From NCBI RefSeq assembly GCF_900176565.1, contig NZ_FXEH01000006.1:930001-994000 (forward strand): DNA of 64,000 bases, read 5' to 3'. The notes under the pieces are model-generated. The model had not been told where the DNA came from. It saw only the letters and a list, made by a program, of their open reading frames with translations, and ran no database searches. This stretch comes from Thalassobacillus devorans. Lineage in GTDB: Bacteria; Bacillota; Bacilli; Bacillales; Halobacillaceae. Positions 60,370-64,000 of this stretch are shown here, one piece after another. A program made the position numbers and the translations under genes. How positions within the stretch are numbered: the first letter of the stretch is position 1; each line of letters starts with the position of its first letter.

Positions 60370-61017
60370 ATGAAACACGTAGCCATAGTCGGAGGGGGAC
60401 CGAAACGGTATATCCCTGATTTAACGGAATATGATAAAGACAATATGATATGGATTGGTGCGGATCAAGGAGCGGAAGTATTACTGGAACAGGGCATTCC
60501 CATCAGCCTGGCTGTCGGTGATTTTGATTCGGTGACCGAAAATCGTCTGGAAGAAATCAGGAATTGTGCCAAACATATGGACGTTCATCCGGAAGAAAAA
60601 GACGACACCGATCTCGAGCTGGCAGTCAAAGCAGCTTTGAAAGAAAAACCTGACCAGATTTACCTGTTTGGGGTGACCGGCGGCCGAATCGATCATACGC
60701 TCGCCAATATTCATTTGCTGCATCAGACAGAACGGGCGAATGTACCGGCTGTAATAATTGATCAACAGAACCAGATTGAACTTACTACACCAGGTAATCA
60801 TCGAGTCAAAAAAGTCGATGGTTACCCTTATATCTCTTTTATTCCGATATCTATGACGGTAAAGAAGCTCTCACTCGATGGTTTTTATTACCCATTGAAC
60901 GACAGGGACCTGCCCCTCGGGTCCACTCTTTGTATGTCAAATAAGCTTGTAAAAGAATATGGTACTTTTTCCTACGACCAAGGCATACTATTGTTAATAA
61001 GGAGTCGAGATAGTTGA
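60370..61017 (+). CDS. thiN: ThiN, thiamine pyrophosphokinase
   Basis: A 215-residue enzyme that makes thiamine diphosphate from thiamine and ATP. The N-terminal catalytic domain carries VGGGPKRYIPDL, IGADQGAEVLL, AVGDFDSVTENR, DDTDLELAVKAAL and GVTGGRIDHTLANIHLL; the C-terminal thiamine-binding domain ends SNKLVKEYGTFSYDQGILLL. The ATG at 60370 is chosen because GAGGAGTG lies 6 bp upstream; an in-frame GTG at 60361 overlaps that signal. Confidence 0.95.
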   Translation: MKHVAIVGGGPKRYIPDLTEYDKDNMIWIGADQGAEVLLEQGIPISLAVGDFDSVTENRLEEIRNCAKHMDVHPEEKDDTDLELAVKAALKEKPDQIYLFGVTGGRIDHTLANIHLLHQTERANVPAVIIDQQNQIELTTPGNHRVKKVDGYPYISFIPISMTVKKLSLDGFYYPLNDRDLPLGSTLCMSNKLVKEYGTFSYDQGILLLIRSRDS

Positions 61018-61027
61018 GAATGCGCAC

Positions 61028-61033
61028 CATACA
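61028..61033 (+). promoter_or_regulatory. Possible sigma-E -10 element for spoVM
   Basis: CATACA (61028-61033) is the core of the sigma-E -10, with ATAGTT (61010-61015) as a possible -35. spoVM depends on sigma-E in B. subtilis. Spacing is somewhat short, so confidence is low. Confidence 0.4.
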
Positions 61034-61073
61034 GCTTGTCCGCAGTTGATTCAGGAAAGAGGAGGGGGACTCA

Positions 61074-61154
61074 TTGAAATTTTATACCATTAAACTCCCA
61101 AAATTTATTGGTGGCTTTGTCAGAGCTGTCATAGGAACCTTTAAAAAAGGGTAA
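61074..61154 (+). CDS. spoVM: SpoVM, 26-residue spore coat anchoring peptide
   Basis: A 26-codon gene beginning TTG with AAGAGGAGGGGG upstream. The peptide starts MKFYTIKLPKFIGGFVRA and ends VIGTFKKG, matching B. subtilis SpoVM in length and at most positions, including the helix-breaking Pro9. It is an amphipathic helix that recognises the convex forespore membrane and anchors SpoIVA, starting coat and cortex assembly. It sits between thiN and rpmB as in Bacillus and is followed by its own terminator. Confidence 0.95.
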   Translation: MKFYTIKLPKFIGGFVRAVIGTFKKG

Positions 61155-61155
61155 C

Positions 61156-61188
61156 AAAAAAAGCACCCCGGCGCAGGGTGCTTTTTTT
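61156..61188 (+). terminator. Intrinsic terminator after spoVM
   Basis: GCACCC (61163-61168) pairs with GGGTGC (61176-61181), extended by A/T pairs from the flanking seven A and seven T. With A and T runs on both sides it could work in both directions. Confidence 0.88.
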
Positions 61189-61247
61189 GTACTTTAAGAA
61201 AGCTTAATAGAAAAAATGTAAAAAATTACTGTATTAAAGTAAACGAA

Positions 61248-61268
61248 ATGCCTGTCAGTGACAGGCAT
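61248..61268. terminator. Palindromic hairpin downstream of rpmB
   Basis: ATGCCTGTCA-G-TGACAGGCAT is a 21-bp perfect palindrome 12 bp past the rpmB stop (minus strand). In the rpmB direction it is followed by TTCGTTTACTTT, a weak T-rich tract, so it may be a terminator or a 3'-end stabiliser. Confidence 0.6.
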
Positions 61269-61280
61269 ACTACTGCGTGA

Positions 61281-61469
61281 TTATACGCGTGTTACTTTAC
61301 CAGATTTAAGTGCACGGGCAGATACATAAACTTTTTTAGGCTTTCCATCCACTAGAATGCGTACTTTTTGTACATTAGCCTTGAAATTACGTTTATTAGC
61401 GTTCATAGCGTGCGAACGATTGTTACCTGAAGTTGTTTTGCGTCCAGTTACTACACATTTACGTCCCAT
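61281..61469 (-). CDS. rpmB: RpmB, 50S ribosomal protein L28
   Basis: A 62-residue basic ribosomal protein ([20 protein letters not shown], then [16 protein letters not shown], and the C-terminal [14 protein letters not shown]). TAGGAGGG precedes the ATG on the minus strand. It keeps Cys5 but lacks a full four-cysteine zinc ribbon, so it looks like the zinc-free form. Its inverted orientation between spoVM and yloU is conserved in Bacillus. Confidence 0.97.
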   Translation of the reverse strand: MGRKCVVTGRKTTSGNNRSHAMNANKRNFKANVQKVRILVDGKPKKVYVSARALKSGKVTRV

Positions 61470-61557
61470 GGTAATCCCTCCTAGTGCTTACAAGTATATC
61501 TTGAAATACTTATACAATGTATCATAATGCAATCAGGATTGCAATAATTGCTGTTAA

Positions 61558-61566
61558 ATTATATCA
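61558..61566 (-). promoter_or_regulatory. Extended -10 promoter of rpmB
   Basis: On the minus strand TGA-TATAAT reads from 61566 to 61558, giving a leader of about 80 nt before rpmB. The -35 (TTCTGT) is poor. Confidence 0.55.
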
Positions 61567-61690
61567 AGAATTTTCACTTGACAGAACGCTTGAATTCATC
61601 CAAAGTATTATAGGGGCAATCTTTGAAAAAGACACGATAGATGCCCAGAACGGATAAGTACCAGCGATAATCCTGACAAGCTTGTGAATG

Positions 61691-61699
61691 TGTTATAAT
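61691..61699 (+). promoter_or_regulatory. Extended -10 promoter of yloU-fakA
   Basis: TGT-TATAAT (61691-61699) lies 37 bp before yloU. CTGACA (61673-61678) is a possible -35 with a short 15-bp spacer. Confidence 0.65.
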
Positions 61700-61736
61700 A
61701 TAGGGAATAAACGAACAGGGACGAAGGAGGATCATC

Positions 61737-62099
61737 ATGTCTGTTGATATGAATACTAAATATGGTCAAGTAACAATCAGTAACGAAGTAATTTCTACCA
61801 TCGCAGGCGGTGCCGCTGTTGAATGCTATGGAATCGTAGGGATGGCTTCAAAAAGCCAGCTGCGTGATGGTATTGCAGAAATCCTCAGAAAAGAGAACTT
61901 TTCTAAAGGCGTGGTGGTCAGACAGGAAGATGATTCATTGCATATTGATATGTATATCATCGTAAGCTACGGGACGAAAATTTCTGAAGTTGCTCACAAC
62001 GTCCAATCTCAAGTCAAATATACGTTGAATAAAACAGTGGGATTATCCGTAAACTCAGTGAACATTTATATTCAGGGTGTTCGCGTTTCTACTAACTAA
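61737..62099 (+). CDS. yloU: Asp23/Gls24 family protein (YloU)
   Basis: A 120-residue protein with the Asp23 domain (ISNEVISTIAGGAAVECYGI, DMYIIVSYGTKISEVAHNVQ, VKYTLNKTVGLSVNSVNIYI). Relatives are abundant membrane-associated or stress-linked proteins in staphylococci; the exact role is unknown. AAGGAGG precedes the ATG. It pairs with fakA after 45 bp, as in Bacillus. Confidence 0.92.
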   Translation: MSVDMNTKYGQVTISNEVISTIAGGAAVECYGIVGMASKSQLRDGIAEILRKENFSKGVVVRQEDDSLHIDMYIIVSYGTKISEVAHNVQSQVKYTLNKTVGLSVNSVNIYIQGVRVSTN

Positions 62100-62144
62100 A
62101 CAATAATAACAGACAAACTAGCAGATATAGAGGAGGAAGCAGGT

Positions 62145-63806
62145 GTGACGGTTAAATTGTTGGACGGTAAAACGTTCGCTGAAATGGTGCTCGCAGGCGC
62201 GCAGCATCTAACCAATAACGCGGATATGATTGATGCGTTGAACGTCTTTCCCGTTCCTGATGGTGATACGGGTACGAATATGAATTTATCGATGACTTCA
62301 GGTGCTAATGAAGTCAAGAATGTAAAGGAAAATCATACAGGGGATGTTGCCCAGGCACTGGCCAAGGGTTTATTAATGGGTGCGCGAGGCAATTCAGGTG
62401 TCATTCTCTCTCAATTATTCCGTGGATTCGGAAAAGAACTCGCTCAGAAGCAATCCTGTGATACAAAAGAATTTGCCCAGGCGTTGCAAGCAGGTGTTGA
62501 AACGGCTTATAGAGCGGTGATGAAGCCTGTGGAAGGGACCATTTTGACAGTTGCTAAGGAATCGGCAGAAGCTGCTGTCAAGACAGCAAAAAAAGAAGAG
62601 GATATGATCGTTTTTCTTGAGACGGTTGTAAAAGAAGCTCAGGCTTCTTTAAAACGCACTCCGGAACTGCTTCCGGTCCTGAAAGAAGTCGGAGTTGTAG
62701 ACAGTGGCGGGCAAGGTCTATTGACTATCTATGAAGGATTTCTGGCAAACCTGAAAGGGGAAACACTGCCGGAACCTGACACTGCTGGTTCCATGGATGA
62801 AATGGTGAATGCCGAGCATCATAAGCTCGCTCAGGATTTCATGGACACAGCAGATATCGAGTTTGGCTACTGTACCGAGTTCATGGTCAAGTTCGAAGAG
62901 GACAAGCTTAAGGATAACCCTTATGATGAAGACCAATTCCGCAATGAATTGAGTGAAATGGGAGACTCTCTGCTTGTCGTTTCCGATGATGAATTGATAA
63001 AAGTACACGTGCACGTCGAATACCCTGGCGAAGCGATGACACTCGGTCAGCGCTACGGCAGTCTCGTGAATATGAAAATTGAAAACATGCGCGAACAGCA
63101 CACTTCTATCGTAGGTGATAAAAAAGAGAAGCAGCCAAAAGCAAAAGCGGAATATGGAATTGTCACTGTTTCTATGGGGGACGGCCTGAAAAAGATGTTT
63201 GAAAGCCTTGGCGCCACTGTTGTCATCCAGGGAGGCCAGACAATGAACCCAAGTACACAGGACATCTCGGAAGCTGTGTCAAAGGCTCATGCTAAAAATG
63301 TACTGATCCTGCCTAATAACAAAAATATCGTCATGGCTGCCGAACAGGCGGCTGATCTTGCGGAAGACAATGTGGCGGTGATTCCTAGTAAGTCGATCCC
63401 TCAGGGTATGAGTGCTTTATTGGCATTCAACCCGGATGCTGATCTGGAAACAAATCAACAGGAAATGTCCGGCATGATGGAACAGGTGAAAACCGGGCAG
63501 ATCACCTATGCGGTCCGGGATACCCAAATCGATGGCATGACCATTGAAAAAGATCACTTCATGGGAATTTTCGATGGGGATATCAAAGCGACCGACAAAG
63601 ATAAAATAACTACCGTTGAGAAACTCCTGAAAGAAATGATTGATGAAGATGAAGATGAAATTCTTACCGTTTTAGCCGGTGAAGAAGCAACCCAGGAAGA
63701 AATCGAGAAACTCGAAGCTTTCATGGAAGAAGAATTTGAAGATATCGAAGTAGAAGTCCATCAAGGCGACCAGCCGATCTATTCCTTCATATTCTCAGTC
63801 GAATAA
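62145..63806 (+). CDS. fakA: FakA (YloV), fatty acid kinase catalytic subunit, DhaL-like
   Basis: A 553-residue protein. The N-terminal DhaL-type ATP-binding domain has the Asp-rich FPVPDGDTGTNMNLSM motif and RGNSGVILSQL; a middle domain with GYCTEFMVKFEED and HVHVEYPGEA and a C-terminal DegV-like YloV domain follow. In Staphylococcus FakA phosphorylates fatty acids carried by FakB proteins. The start is GTG with AGAGGAGG about 7 bp upstream. An IS1182-type element begins 12 bp after the stop. Confidence 0.93.
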   Translation: MTVKLLDGKTFAEMVLAGAQHLTNNADMIDALNVFPVPDGDTGTNMNLSMTSGANEVKNVKENHTGDVAQALAKGLLMGARGNSGVILSQLFRGFGKELAQKQSCDTKEFAQALQAGVETAYRAVMKPVEGTILTVAKESAEAAVKTAKKEEDMIVFLETVVKEAQASLKRTPELLPVLKEVGVVDSGGQGLLTIYEGFLANLKGETLPEPDTAGSMDEMVNAEHHKLAQDFMDTADIEFGYCTEFMVKFEEDKLKDNPYDEDQFRNELSEMGDSLLVVSDDELIKVHVHVEYPGEAMTLGQRYGSLVNMKIENMREQHTSIVGDKKEKQPKAKAEYGIVTVSMGDGLKKMFESLGATVVIQGGQTMNPSTQDISEAVSKAHAKNVLILPNNKNIVMAAEQAADLAEDNVAVIPSKSIPQGMSALLAFNPDADLETNQQEMSGMMEQVKTGQITYAVRDTQIDGMTIEKDHFMGIFDGDIKATDKDKITTVEKLLKEMIDEDEDEILTVLAGEEATQEEIEKLEAFMEEEFEDIEVEVHQGDQPIYSFIFSVE

Positions 63807-64000
63807 TTATCAAAATAAGGGGCTGTCCCAAAAGTCTCTTTAAAATGAAAAAAACCACGAAGAAATTAATTTTTCTTCGTGGTTTTTTCGTTGTGAGCTT
63901 ATTTCCCCAGTGAAACAGGCGGTTCCACTCCGCCTGTTTCAGGAAGTTGTGGGCGATGGCGACCAGCCCAAACTCTATATTCACTTTATCCATGCCCCGG
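63787..64000 (-). CDS. IS1182-type transposase, C-terminal fragment (cut by window edge)
   Basis: The minus-strand frame enters from the right edge and encodes a typical transposase C-terminus: MDKVNIEFGLVAIAHNFLKQ, then a basic patch (KKPRRK) and a hydrophobic end. No stop occurs inside the element; translation passes through the inverted repeat (coding LLGQPL) and stops at 63787-63789, within the antisense of the last fakA codons, so about the last 10 residues are host-derived. This read-out is common for such elements. Family assignment is by the AHN motif and end sequence; most of the gene is outside. Confidence 0.75.
   Translation of the reverse strand, partial: RGMDKVNIEFGLVAIAHNFLKQAEWNRLFHWGNKLTTKKPRRKINFFVVFFILKRLLGQPLILIIIRLRI
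63819..64000 (-). mobile_element. IS1182-type insertion sequence, left end (element continues beyond window)
   Basis: The terminal sequence GGGGCTGTCCCAAAAGTC begins at 63819, 12 bp past the fakA stop, and is typical of this IS type. Inside it are the terminator hairpin (63851-63888) and the transposase 3' end. The other end, and thus the target duplication, cannot be seen. In Bacillus the serine dehydratase genes normally follow fakA. Confidence 0.8.
63851..63888. terminator. Bidirectional terminator inside the IS end
   Basis: AAAACCACGAAGAA (63851-63864) pairs with TTCTTCGTGGTTTT (63873-63886), with A and T runs on both sides. It would terminate fakA transcripts entering the IS and possibly transposase transcripts leaving it. 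Confidence 0.88.

Noticed and set aside
61578-61611. TTGACA and TATTAT with 22-bp spacer in the rpmB-yloU gap, similar to the spoIIG spacing
   Set aside because: The region also holds better extended -10 elements for both genes, and no reason for Spo0A control of yloU is evident.

Overview
This window is chromosomal core sequence from a spore-forming Firmicute of the family Bacillaceae. The gene order follows the Bacillus subtilis division/cell-wall (dcw), sporulation, pyr and ylo-spoVM segments, and the proteins are clearly Bacillus-like (SpoIIGA, pro-sigma-E, sigma-G, SpoVD, SpoVE, SpoVM, RemA, DivIVA). Glutamate/aspartate-rich tails on several extracytoplasmic wall proteins (PBP2B, DivIB, the outer part of PrkC) suggest a moderately halophilic lineage such as the Halobacillus/Thalassobacillus/Virgibacillus group. 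That is an inference; the genus cannot be fixed from the sequence alone.

Layout. (1) 1-20416 is the dcw cluster: the 3' part of bshC, then mraZ-rsmH-ftsL-pbpB-spoVD-murE-murF-mraY-murD-spoVE, a 1.15 kb gene-free gap where Bacillus normally has murG and murB, then divIB-ylxW-ylxX-sbp-ftsA-ftsZ. (2) 21247-26585 carries spoIIGA-sigE-sigG and the ylm genes (ylmC, pgeF, ylmE, sepF, ylmG). (3) 27308-33388 carries ylmH, divIVA, a T-box-controlled ileS, lspA and a pseudouridine synthase gene. (4) 33385-45274 is a complete de novo UMP operon, pyrR-pyrP-pyrB-pyrC-carA-carB-pyrK-pyrD-pyrF-pyrE, with three PyrR-type attenuators. (5) 45500-63806 holds a small membrane protein gene, rqcH (minus strand), yicC, remA, gmk, rpoZ, coaBC, priA, fmt, rsmB, prpC, prkC, rsgA, rpe, thiN, spoVM, rpmB (minus strand), yloU and fakA. 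(6) The right edge holds the 3' end of an IS1182-type insertion sequence placed just after fakA.

The genes form linked programmes: peptidoglycan precursor synthesis and septum assembly (mur/mra, ftsL, divIB, pbpB, ftsA, ftsZ, sepF, divIVA), the two early compartment-specific sporulation sigma factors with the sigma-E activating protease, cortex synthesis (spoVD, spoVE), spore-coat anchoring (spoVM), pyrimidine synthesis, and a translation/stress block (ileS, fmt, rsmB, rsgA, rqcH, prkC/prpC).

The main unexplained structure is a family of intergenic repeats of about 540-590 bp: three full copies (13963-14552, 20560-21095, 26676-27212) and one short derivative (45296-45363). Each full copy consists of two divergent copies of one roughly 120-bp unit arranged head to head, inside imperfect terminal inverted repeats. 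The element can therefore fold either as two local hairpins or as one full-length hairpin. Other notable points are a MraZ operator built of three 10-bp-spaced repeats, a spoIIG promoter with the unusual 22-bp spacer, a terminator-like hairpin that includes the spoVE ribosome-binding site, a 33-bp near-perfect palindrome between sigG and ylmC, and the absence of murG, murB, def and rlmN from their usual places. No tRNA, rRNA or CRISPR array was seen.
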